Positions 50,001-58,541 of a DNA stretch of 64,000 nucleotides are shown here, one piece after another (the first letter of the stretch is position 1; each line of letters starts with the position of its first letter). Source of the DNA: Drosophila persimilis (taxonomy: Eukaryota > Arthropoda > Insecta > Diptera > Drosophilidae); the NCBI RefSeq assembly GCF_003286085.1, contig NW_020825288.1, forward strand, positions 8,618,001 through 8,682,000. Reading direction: 5' to 3'. The notes under the pieces are model-generated. The model was not told the DNA's origin. It saw nothing but the letters and a program-made list of their open reading frames with translations, and searched no databases. The translations under genes were made by a program, and so were the position numbers.

Positions 50001-53000
50001 AAAGCAAACCGACGGCAGACACTGCTATCTGCTTGTCCTTGCACCGGACTCGGTGAGCCTTTACCTGAAACCTGAAATCTGAAATCTGCAGGACAGCAAC
50101 GTAATTTAAACAGCACGTTCTGCATGTCGCTGGCCAGCAGTGGAGAGAGAGCGAGCCAAAGCCCCAATCCAATCCTCAAGTCCAGCTCACTTTTTAGCCT
50201 GTTCTTTGCTGCTCCCTGTCGCTCCTTGTCATGCCTCTATACTTTCTTGTTGTGTCCTGCGCTTCTTTACTCATATTAAATGCAAAAGTCATTGAGCGCA
50301 GGACAACACTGGAGAGAGTGAAGGGAGGAAGAGCTTGTGGCAGGGCCAGTGGCAGAGCCAGTGGCAGAGGTAGAGATGGAGGCGCCACGACTACAAAAAG
50401 AACAAGTTTATTTCCACATCCTTGGACATGAGTTTGCTGTAAAATTTCGTGTTGATGATCTTACTAGGTTATGCATTAGTTTTTCCGTGCTTGGCCGAAT
50501 CTCGCCGTGCTCCATCAGCTCCACCCCTCCCTCTCTGCAGTTCTTAAGCCCCTACCTCCTGTGCTTTCACTTCCGCTTGTACTTTTCGGATTTGCCCCTC
50601 GCCAGTAGCTTTGATTTTTTGTGTCCTGTCGCTGCGCTAAATCTCACCGACATGCATGCAGATGCTCCGTGAAGAGTGCCCCTGCAGTTGATGTTGCTTG
50701 TCTTTTATGTTTATGTAAATTGGAGTTTGGCAGTGCTGCCAGAGCACCAGAGCACGCCCATAAATATTTAGTATACGTGGTATTGTCCGTGCCTCTGTTG
50801 CGACAAACAAATTGCATCATTTTACAGGCCCCGAGCGGATCAGAGCAGAGCTATTGACTAAGTGCTGCTTAGGACTCACCCTCTGGTATGCGTCGATAGC
50901 CTTTGCAGCGACGGACTTCAAGGTCTGGACACTCCGAGGCAGCGGCGGTAGCGGCGGCAGTGGCGGTGTCGACATTGGAGTACGGATTGGCTTCTGACAG
51001 GGAAGGATGTGCGTCTGATACGGAGGCAGCGGGGGCTGTCCAATCAACTGCTGGTAGTTTCTGATCGGAGGCGGTGGCTGTGGTGGTGGCGGAGCTGGTT
51101 TCACCTGGATCAGGGGCTTGAAATCTTCTGGAGCTGCACAGGGAGGCGGATACGGCATATACGACTGTTGCATGGGCATCATGAAGGGAAGAAAGATCAT
51201 TGGTTGGGCCGGCTGTGCAGGGTGAGAGCTATTGCTGCATTGTTGCAGCTTGCAGGTCTCATTTCCCCCGCAATTCGTGTGGCAGTGCCGCACTGCTTGC
51301 ACCGGCTGCACTGCATCCGGCAGGGGATTGCTCACGTATGTGTTGGAGGTTGTTGTCGTTGTAGTTTCGGGCACATGCGGAACCAGGCAATTTCCATACC
51401 CGTAGCCTGCAGCAGGCGTGGCAGGAAGCTGCTGCATTTGCTGGGTGGTTGTCGTCTGCTGCAAGGTCGTGATGCAGCTAACTTGTTGCTGCTGCTGCTG
51501 CCGCTGCTGCTGTTGATTCGAGTAGAGTGGTGGCGGCGGCGGCTGTTGGTGATGCTGGAAGAGCGGAGGCGGCGGCTGCTGGTGCTGCAGCCGTGGCTCG
51601 GGCAAGTGCTCATAGCTCTGCTTGCAGCAGCGGCAGTCCTGGCAGCAACCAGACGCAGGCGGCGGCTGGCTACTCCCGTTTCCGCAGCAATTCTTGCTGC
51701 TCGAGGAGGAGGGCATGGCATAGGGCTGGCTGCCTGTTCTCGAGGCAGCGGCGTAGTTTAGTAGCTTCGGCGCCTTGCCCGTCGACGGAGGGGCCTGCCA
51801 CTGGAGGGCGCACGGCAGGATCCCCACAAAGCCAAGTCCCGCAGCGGGACTGGCTGAATTTCCGTTGGACAGGTTGGCTATCTTTCCCGCCACAAGACCC
51901 TCAAGTTAACTGAAAAGAAAGAACACTCTTATAATAACATCGACATCTGTTGCTACATTGATATTGAAAAAGCCAAGAAAATTTGTGGGGCGCCTCTCTG
52001 TCTTCGCCTACCCTCGACTTTTTATATAATTTATGATTTGTGAGAGCAGAGGGAGAGGGAGCTGCTGTCAGTACGCTTGATTACAATTTTCGCCTTATTA
52101 AAACAATTTTACAAAAACAATGTCGAGCCTTCGTTTTTCCGATTTTACCCTCTCTCCCTCGCGCCCCCTGCACGCCCTTCAGCAAATTAAAACATCTTTA
52201 CATATCGCTGTTTTTGCTGTTGTTGTTTTTAGCTGGTTTTCCGTTTTCCATTCTCCATTCTCCGTTCTCCGTTTTCCCTTTTCCGGCTGCTGCTTGTTGC
52301 TTACTTTCCAAGTCGCCCATCGCCCACGCTGCTCCCGCCCTGAGACAAGGGGAGGGGCTGACACTCGTTAGAGGCTTTCAGAAATCACTCAAAGTTTGTC
52401 AAGAACGAGAAAACCAATTTTTCAGCTGAGTGCATTTTAATTTCGTATACGCCCCGTGTGCGCCTGTTGAGTTCTCTGTGCAGTTCCATGGCCCATGGGC
52501 GGGGCGCTAGGACCGACAGCGACAGGCAGGGTTGTACGAGTGTGCCCCGAGCCCCGGCCATGCTGTGCGTAGAAAAAGTTTACTTTTCATTGCAACACGC
52601 TTGAAATGGCAACTTGGACAAACAGCACCGACAGTAGCAACAATAACACCACCACCGCCACCACCACCAGCAGCAGAGCCCGAAAAAGTTTCCAGTTCTG
52701 TTCCCCATTCAGGCAGGCAGGCTCCCTTTGAAGACCCCTGCAAATGCAAGAAAAATTGGCTACGCCTTGGTCTCTCTACCTCTACCCCTTGGCTTCTATG
52801 ACCAATTTGCATGCCTCTGTCCACACTCCATTGTTGACTTCTGCGTCCGTCCATCCATCCTTCCGTCTGGCCTACGTGCACGCATTTTGGCCAGAAACGA
52901 ATCTTTCCAGCAGAGCAAACAATAGAATTTTAAATGTGACAAAACAGGTACACAGGGTGCAGGAACAATACACCTGTCCAGCCATGGTTCCCATTACCTC

Positions 53001-54235
53001 GAGGCGCATTTCTCCAGATAGAATATTGCATCAGAGGTCGCCTGCAGAGGACTGATGCCAGTGGGCCATGGCTAATTGTCAAAATGCCCAGCTGAACCAT
53101 GCGGCACAGGAGCAGGAACCTCATCTTCCAAATAGATTCAGCCCGGATCAGGAATCAATCACATACTTGACTGCAATTTTCAACATGGAAATTTGAAGAG
53201 GGTTTTCCATTAGCAGCGATTTTCAGCTATGGGTATAGGAAATTTATACAACAATATCTATTGTCTATTATTCCCATAATTCAATAAAGGTATTCGGATG
53301 GACGTGTGTCGATTATGTCTGGGCTGTCAGGGCATTCCAGTGGGTCGAAAATAGTCTAGAGCTCATTAAACTTTCATAAATTCCAAAAATCAGATTATAA
53401 TAACAACAAAAATATAATCTGCAAAAAATTTTCTTAAGAATTCCAAAAAAAAACTGTTCAACCCCTCGATTCAGGTGATCCAAAATTAAAATGCTTCTCA
53501 ATTTCCCCTTTTTTGGCAGTCAAGCAAGAGAACTATTTTCCATATAAAATTACCATAATTCCATAAATACTTTGTCCGCATAATGAAAAATATTTGCACA
53601 ACTCAAGATCAAAAGTTTGGTGGCAGTGCCACAGAATAGTTTAGTTTCCGAAGACGACAAAGAAACACGGAATAAGTTCGTGACTCCTTCGGAAGATTAA
53701 GATGCCAGAAAGACACAAACTTTTGCTCTTTGGCAACAATTTGTTGCAGCAATCGTGTTCAATTTAAATCTTTGGGAATTGTATCTTATACATAAGTACT
53801 ACGACGACGAGGAGTTACGAATTTTGTGGCCTTGGAGCTTAATTACAAAACCGAATTGGGGTTTAGTCCCAAAAACGTAATCCCCTGGCAAGGACATTCA
53901 CAAACAGTTGAAGTCCTTTGAAAGTATTTATCATTGTTGTTTCTGCTGCTGCTGTTTTTGAGATACAGTCGGTTGGGCGTAAGGCCGAAAGTACAAAGAA
54001 ACTTGTAAAAAGAATTTGGTAGCATCAAAGCAAAAATTTTTAATGAATTTCTTTGCCGGCCAGCGGCCGTAAGCCTCAAAAAACGCACTACACGCAAATG
54101 CAAAAAGGCGCAAAAAGGACCAACGCCCCGACCCCCAGAGTGGGGAGGGTGGTTGGGTGCGGATGCAGGGTCAAAGGTCCAGCTGCTGTTGATGGTGGTA
54201 GAGGCACTGCTACTGCTACTGCTACTGATGCTCTA

Positions 54236-54267
<32 letters not shown>

Positions 54268-57200
54268 TCCACTTCATCTTCCCTTTGGCAGTGGCTCGGA
54301 AATCGTGCTGCTGCTCGTTGGTGGCCTTAATTAAATTTAAATATTTTATCACCGAAAAATTGCCAGGCGGCAGCCAGCAACTGCGCAACAACAACAACAA
54401 CAACAACACCAGAAACAGCAACAGCAGCAGCAGCAACGGCAGCAACAGCAAAACCAAGGGGCACATGAAAAGGGTGCCAAAGTGTTGGTCCTTTATGGGA
54501 GTATGTGTTTGTGTGTGTGTGTGTCCCTGTGTATTTGTGTGGGTGTGTGCGAGTACAGACAGCCAAAAAATACTGATGTGGGTGTATTTTTCATTATTTG
54601 CCAAGCGCTGCAACTTTTTGCCCCATGTCCCTGGCCAAGCCCCAGCCTCATCCTGTCCCTCGTCCTCGTCCTTTGCCATTGCCACACTTCATATTCAATT
54701 GTGTTGAATAATTGCCATACGGTTTTTTGACCAACGGTTTTTGACACTTTCCTAAAAGGACACACGCGCTCCGCTCTCAAGTGCCCCAGCCAGCAGTACC
54801 GCCATCGCCATCGTCATCGCCACCGCCACCACCATGACTCGACTCCACTCACCAGACCGCCCTCATTCCACATTTGAAGTTCGTTTTCCCTTTTTTTTGG
54901 TTTTTTTTTTTTGACTAGGGGTTCCACTGCCGGGCAAAAAGTGAGCAAAACACTTCAGCAGCATTGGGGAGGGACTCGAGAACTCGGGACCTCTGGACAA
55001 CAACAATTATAAGGACTGCAAAAAACAGGAAAACAGAAAACAAAACATGCCAAAAGCGTTTTTTGAAATATCTTTGTAAATATTTAAAATGCTCTGTACA
55101 TGCGGGCGCTTCAATCAAACTGAATTGCCAATGGGTGGTGGTGGAGATGGAGGTGGAGGTGGAGGTGAAAAAGGGACCGTTGATAGTGGGGGCTTTGGCG
55201 GGCTGGATGGCTGGGTGCTTGGGTGGGACCAGAGACCAAGGCCATTGTGTTTAAGCGCTCACTCTTCTGGTTGTGGAGTGTGGGTGTGAGTGGACACAAG
55301 TTTTAAATAGTTTTTGTTGGCAAATGTCAAAATGCAATTTGATATTCATAAATTAATGAACCGCCCTGCAACAAAAAATCTCTCCTGGATTATAAAGTTT
55401 TTACATAAATTATGGGGACGAGCTTTGGGATCGGAAGGAGTGTGGTGTGCCACCCGAAGGGTTGTGATTTAAATCTGGTATTTAAATATGTAATCCCGAA
55501 ACTTATTATAAATGCATTAGCAATGAGCTTGAAATTAGAAATTCCTTTCGAATTCCATTCGAACATATACATATGTATTGTACAATAAAACATGTGATTT
55601 CATTCAGGACAACGCAGGACACTCAATTTGAAGTTTAATTATTTTTTGTTTTTTATTTCGAGTAAGAACTTTTATCCATCAATGTCTTGAAATACATGAA
55701 CTATGTATATTACATACATATGTTTATAATAGATGTATGTAAACAAGATCTTTTTATCCCACAAAAAAATTACACTTTGTAGGCCTAAATGATAATCCTC
55801 ACATCCTCTTATTTAGAGTTCGCAATATACTCCAAAAATCGATTTATACCGGATACCCAAAGAGTACAGGGGTATATTAGATTTAAGTCCCAGAAGAAAG
55901 CGTCTCCCACTATATAAAGTATATATATATTGTTGATCAGCATCAATAGCTCAGCAATCTATCCGTCTGTAGATTTATCCGACGCAAAATCATAAAAAAT
56001 ATCTACCAGATCTGATCATTATTATGGCCAGAAGGAAAAAATTAAAGTTCACACGCTTTCCACGCGCTAATTCTTTTTCTCTCTCTCTCCTTCTCTCATA
56101 CGCTCTTCCTCGTGCAGTGTGCGCACTTTGGCGAAGAGGAGCCAGATAGCCACACACATACTGACTGAGTTGGCTTTCTTTTTCAGAATTTTTCCATCCA
56201 AGTGCATTCACAGCTTTGGTAGTATGTATGAGTCAATAGCTCCCAATTACTATGCCATTCAAAAGTTTAAAAATGGATTTTACATTCTATAAATCATGAA
56301 TTTAATTAGAGTTCAGCTGATGGTGATGTGTGTTCTGTAAAAAATTGTCCAATTGCTTGTCTAAAAAGAGGCCTGAAAAGTTTCTCTACTTATCGTTCTT
56401 GTACTCTTTCCCACTGCGGCTGATATTCCCTACCATTTCTATTGTGGAAATCTCCTATAAATCATTTAAAACCTGTCTCTCTGTTATAAAAAAATTAGAG
56501 CCTGGTTAATGAAAAAAAAAATATATTGACTTGATTACAATCGAATCAGTCAGAGTTAATACATATTGCTAGTTTTAATCTTAATAATTTGCATACAAAT
56601 CTGGTTACAAATTCGTAAATCATGTGTAGTTTTTTCTCATAATGGCATTCTCTTTATATAGAGGATCTTTCTGTGCCGAAACTATCTACACATGCGCTCT
56701 ACCTCTAGTACTCTGGCCCTGAGATGGCGGATGGCGTGGTTGTGGCTGTAGCAGCTGTGGCAAAACCTAAACAAGGTCAACAACAGAAGCACAACACAAC
56801 ACAGCGCTGAGAGAGAGAGGGAGAGCCAATGCATGGCATGCAGATGGGGCTGGCGGGCTACTACTCACACTCTCTGGAATGCAGCGCTGCTTCTGGGCCG
56901 TGGCCGAAGCTCCTCTGAGTCTCAGCCGACACCAATACAGAGAGACACGCAAACACACTGTGTGGCACAGGCACAAGGCCGGCTCTCGGCAGCCGGCTGT
57001 GGGGTTGCCGTTGCCCCACTTTGGGTTGTATCGAATTTTATGCTTCCGCCTTGGCGAGGCACACAACAAAACTCGCGGCTCGGAGAGGCAACCAAACAAA
57101 CGAAACAGAGAAAAAACACCGAGAGGAGGGCCGGACAGGCACGTGACACACGAAGAGTTACGCACAAGAATCACTGACGTTCGAGGACAATTGCTTGAGA

Positions 57201-58541
57201 TGTCAAACGATGACTTGTTAGCTGAAAGCAGCGCCTCGTGTCGACGAATTAACACTGAAGAGCCAAGTCGGCGGCAATCGGCGTCCACCGGCAGCAGTGG
57301 AAGCAGCAGCAGCAGAAGTGGCAGTGGCAGTGGCAGTAGCAGAGCTGCACCACCACCGAAAAAAACGGAGACCCATCGTACATACACACACACACACACA
57401 CAGGCACTCATAGTACGTCCAATGCAGGACACGCAAGGCGAGCCAACCCAAGCAACCGGGTCAGTCGGAGGAAGGGTGCTTCAAAGGCTTGCTCTGTGGT
57501 TGACATTATCGCATGCAACTAAATCACAGATACTCGCATACACACACACACACATGGATGCAGGTTCCTTACCACGTCAATGCTTTGAATCGTTCTCATA
57601 CCCCGCAACCAGCGTCGCGCCGCCCTTCGTGCGCTCATTCGCTCGTGCAACGCGGCGTATGAGTAACAATGGAATATAAACGCACACACAGAGAGAAGGT
57701 CACCCATACACTCACATCTGAGAGTGTCACGCCCTGCGCCGCACTCGTCCTCCCCATAAACGCCATTTATGGCATTTGATATGCTAATTTACACATATTC
57801 ATGGAAAGACAGACGGACCGACAGACAGGCAGCCAGCCGAGAGAGAGAGCTAGAACATAGAGCAGGGAAAGCAACCACCAGAACACGACGAGCAGCCCAA
57901 GGTATCAACATCTGTGCTCGTCTTCGTCCTGGCTGCCAGTACGAGTATCTCTCAGGTCGGACTTCCAGAGCTATGTGCTCTCTGTTTTGATGGCTCTTCG
58001 GCAGGCTGTGGAGTGGCACTAGTTTAGTCGGTGGATGAGCTACACTCGGCTCTGAGATTATTGAATGCACTCTGCGATCTATCTATCTGTCGTCCATAAA
58101 TCGCCACTTATTTCTTAATAATCATATTACCAATTGTAAACCTAATACCATTTCAAATCACTTTAGAAATATATTTTCTCAGAAATGATGGATGTTTAAA
58201 CTGATTATTTAACTGCATATTCTTTGGTAAAACACAGAACTCCTCTCCTGAGCGATTCCTATAGCTCTCAAAAGTCCTTAGGAACGTTTTCATTTGATTT
58301 TAAAACACCAAAACATCTATAAAAATCTTTTGAAATCCATTCAAGCCCTTTGCCGTATTAACTGTAGAGCATTCGTGTAGTTCGTTTAGTCCTTCTTCTG
58401 TGGCAATCCACCACCGAAACGCTAGAATAACAGAGCACAGGCCAGAGCAGTGTGCTCTCTCGATTTCCTGCAAGCTGCACAGATACTCACCAATACCAGT
58501 GCACCGACGGCACCCAGTGAGAACTGCCACGTGAACTGCAT
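23742..58541 (-). CDS. Putative secreted or membrane-anchored Pro/Gln/Cys-rich protein, whole gene (4 exons)
   Basis: Assembled exons: 58541-58491, 51899-50880, 38828-38660, 23947-23742. Phases 0, 0, 1 agree at every junction and the total is 1446 nt (481 residues plus stop). Predicted order: hydrophobic N-terminus crossing the first junction (FSLGAVGALVL joined to GLVAG), a long Pro/Gln-rich part with two Cys clusters (CCGNG...CCQDCRCCKQ and CHTNCGGNETCKLQQC), an acidic stretch DMADSDSEMEYMPPLH, and a basic C-terminus containing [13 protein letters not shown] do not recognise the family. The joined hydrophobic core reads like a signal peptide with cleavage after VAG; if an in-frame upstream ATG (58646) is used it would be a signal anchor instead. 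The exon chain is inference from splice signals and phase, not from homology. Confidence 0.55.
25331..25362 (+). repeat. (GGGGCAT) heptamer repeat
   Basis: Four tandem ATGGGGC units; the same unit recurs as a shorter array at about 38402-38420. Confidence 0.9.
25902..25937 (+). repeat. (CCCCAG) hexamer repeat
   Basis: Five to six tandem CCCCAG units. Confidence 0.9.
26402..26431 (+). repeat. (CTCGC)6 pentamer repeat
   Basis: Six perfect CTCGC units. Confidence 0.95.
27080..27106 (+). repeat. (CT) microsatellite
   Basis: Uninterrupted CT run of about 13 units; its complement is a GAGA-type tract. Confidence 0.95.
29108..29146 (+). repeat. (CAT)13 microsatellite
   Basis: Perfect CAT run followed by three TTACCA-type units. 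Confidence 0.95.
31518..32025 (-). CDS. Gln-rich first coding exon of the TIA-like gene
   Basis: Open frame of 169 codons plus one base, ending in the donor G|GTAAGCC (phase 1). The peptide begins [15 protein letters not shown] and becomes Gln- and His/Ala-rich. It includes an uninterrupted run of 17 Gln encoded by mixed CAG/CAA (about 31755-31806) and an Ala run. The donor joins exactly to the RRM2 exon: CAG G plus AA gives Gln-Glu before QFHIFVGDL. The frame stays open upstream of the ATG to a TAA near 32194 with no other ATG, and an acceptor-like TTTAACCGCAG ends at 32162. The exon therefore probably starts near 32161, and the part before the ATG is either 5' UTR or coding from an upstream exon. 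Low-complexity Gln tracts are typical of aggregation-prone regions in RNA-granule proteins; any such role here is inference. Confidence 0.8.
34739..34884 (-). other. Candidate 5' exon or upstream open frame of the TIA-like gene
   Basis: An open frame with several in-frame ATGs (MRMTGRGFW..., MPKRILTRRRRRQNS) ends at a good donor AGTG|GTAAGC in phase 1. It lies 2.6 kb upstream of the Gln-rich exon. Joined to the acceptor at 32161 the frame would hit a stop, so it would act as a 5' UTR exon with an upstream open frame. Only a weak acceptor further in would keep it coding. Confidence 0.25.
35169..35197 (+). repeat. Three copies of CCGCTTGAG
   Basis: Copies start at 35169, 35180 and 35189, about 0.3 kb upstream of the candidate 5' exon. 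The CTTGAG/CTCAAG core resembles NK-2-class homeodomain sites; this is inference. Confidence 0.6.
36395..36418 (+). repeat. (ACG)8 microsatellite
   Basis: Perfect ACG run. Confidence 0.95.
38660..38828 (-). CDS. Exon 3 of the putative secreted protein
   Basis: Acceptor GGCTCCATTGCAG|AAT (phase 0), donor CACA|GTGAGTAC (phase 1), 169 nt. Encodes NGKLPRNLPALRAMEMALRT, then NSFATPNAATAGTPRDEQLK, then DMADSDSEMEYMPPLH. Codon choice is strongly biased to G/C in third position (CTG, GCC, AAC, GAC), unlike the surrounding DNA, which supports real coding. The phases match exon 2 upstream and the terminal exon downstream. Confidence 0.7.
40625..40648 (+). repeat. (TC)12 microsatellite
   Basis: Perfect TC run, about 100 bases before a T19 tract. 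Confidence 0.95.
40749..40767 (+). repeat. T19 homopolymer
   Basis: Uninterrupted run of 19 T. Confidence 0.95.
41027..41049 (+). repeat. (GT) microsatellite
   Basis: GT run of 11 units. Confidence 0.95.
44430..44542 (-). other. Exon-like sequence inside the large intron
   Basis: Acceptor TTACCTGTGCCACAG is followed by GC-rich sequence open in more than one frame. One frame reads LPSRRSCNESDSDEWDISML then GPLQHSSSK, whose acidic DSDE...M.PL.H ending resembles the end of exon 3 (DSDSEMEYMPPLH). Another reads AAIEEELQRKRFR then stop. I found no consensus donor. It could be an alternative or degenerate exon, or chance. Confidence 0.25.
44759..44968 (-). other. Small open frame of doubtful status, 69 codons
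   Basis: ATG-initiated frame starting MARNKKLPCVRWGLELPQVV with balanced composition and no repeats, ending TGA. No recognisable domain, splice link or promoter. Intronic; may be chance. Confidence 0.15.
48300..48400 (+). mobile_element. DINE-1/INE-1-like Helitron relic
   Basis: GATACTC...GCGGTATATTAGATTTGTGCTGAAAATG...GTAACGTCCAGAAGGAATCGTTTCCGACC follows the recalled DINE-1 start (GGTATACTAGATTCGTTGAAAAGTATGTAACAGGCAGAAGGAAGCGTTTCCGACC) almost step by step. Truncated after CCGACCCC. Non-autonomous, no coding capacity. Confidence 0.65.
50880..51899 (-). CDS. Pro/Gln/Cys-rich exon of the putative secreted protein (exon 2)
   Basis: A 340-codon open frame, by far the longest complex open frame in the window besides the Gln-rich exon, ending at donor AGG|GTGAGT in phase 0. 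It starts GLVAGKIANLSNGNSASPAA, contains the Cys clusters, then Gln runs, PPPPLYSNQQQQ, a Thr run, MIFLPFMMPMQQSYMPYPPP, Pro-rich IQVKPAPPPPQPPPPI, and ends SVAAKAIDAYQR. There is one N-glycosylation sequon near the start (NLSN) and others (NETC, NSSH). The start at 51899 uses the acceptor AACTTGAG|GGT. The stronger-looking TTTTCAG 10 nt upstream would bring in a stop. Confidence 0.72.
51900..51912 (-). other. Tandem 3' splice acceptors 10 nt apart
   Basis: The minus strand reads TTCTTTCTTTTCAG then TTAACTTGAG then GGTCTTGTG. The first AG has the better pyrimidine tract, but after exon 1 it would read TTA ACT TGA (stop). The second AG keeps the frame open and completes the hydrophobic leader. 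Confidence 0.5.
54231..54266 (+). repeat. (CTCTGG) hexamer repeat
   Basis: Five to six tandem hexamers, preceded by CTACTG repeats from about 54208. Confidence 0.9.
54386..54408 (+). repeat. (CAA) trinucleotide repeat
   Basis: Seven CAA units followed by CAG/CAA-rich sequence; not in a supported exon. Confidence 0.9.
55842..55985 (+). mobile_element. DINE-1/INE-1-like Helitron relic
   Basis: ATACCGGATACCCAAAGAGT, GGGGTATATTAGATTTAAG, AGAAAGCGTCTCCCACTATA, TAAAGTATATATATATTG, TTGATCAGCATCAATAGCTC and TATCCGTCTGTAG occur in order. They correspond to the family's start, the TATAAAGTATATATATTCTTGATCAGGATCAATAGC core and the GTCCGTCTGTC tract. The best preserved of the three copies. Confidence 0.75.
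56879..57679 (+). other. Long plus-strand open frame, 266 codons, doubtful
   Basis: Starts with ATG (MQRCFWAVAEAPLSLSRHQY) and includes a plausible middle (THEELRTRITDVRGQLLEMS, NDDLLAESSASCRRI), then Ser/Gly repeats and translated CA repeats (THTHTHTQ). An equally long frame is open on the opposite strand, so stop depletion by GC content and CA repeats is likely. Codon use is not biased. Could be 5' UTR or promoter DNA. Confidence 0.15.
58491..58541 (-). CDS. Putative signal-peptide exon (exon 1)
   Basis: ATG followed by 17 codons, MQFTWQFSLGAVGALVL, ending exactly at a consensus donor TTG|GTGAGT in phase 0. Joined to the exon at 51899 it continues GLVAGK, making an uninterrupted hydrophobic core and a small-residue cleavage site. 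An in-frame ATG at 58646 would add 35 residues (MYYVRAPPILGY...). A third ATG at about 58565 (MARIRLRLCV) is in a different frame and would not fit the downstream phase. The context of the 58541 ATG (GTATATGC) is poor, so the start is uncertain. Confidence 0.45.

Larger units (their letters stand above)
38829..50879. other. 12 kb intron of the putative secreted-protein gene
   Basis: Bounded by AGG|GTGAGT and TTGCAG|AAT. Contains CT (40625-40648), poly-T (40749-40767), GT (41027-41049) and CA (about 49076-49096) tracts, a DINE-1-like relic at 48300-48400 and an exon-like sequence at about 44430-44540. No other gene is supported. Confidence 0.6.
51913..58490. other. 6.6 kb intron of the putative secreted-protein gene
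   Basis: Contains AT-rich DNA (about 53100-54050 and 55350-56650), a GGCTCT hexamer repeat (54231-54266), a CAA run (54386-54408), a DINE-1-like relic (55842-55985) and a long plus-strand open frame at 56879-57679. No supported exon. Confidence 0.55.

Noticed and set aside
54233-54685. Minus-strand open frame of 150 codons with Leu and His/Thr runs
   Set aside because: Translated hexamer, CAA and CA repeats; no complex sequence.
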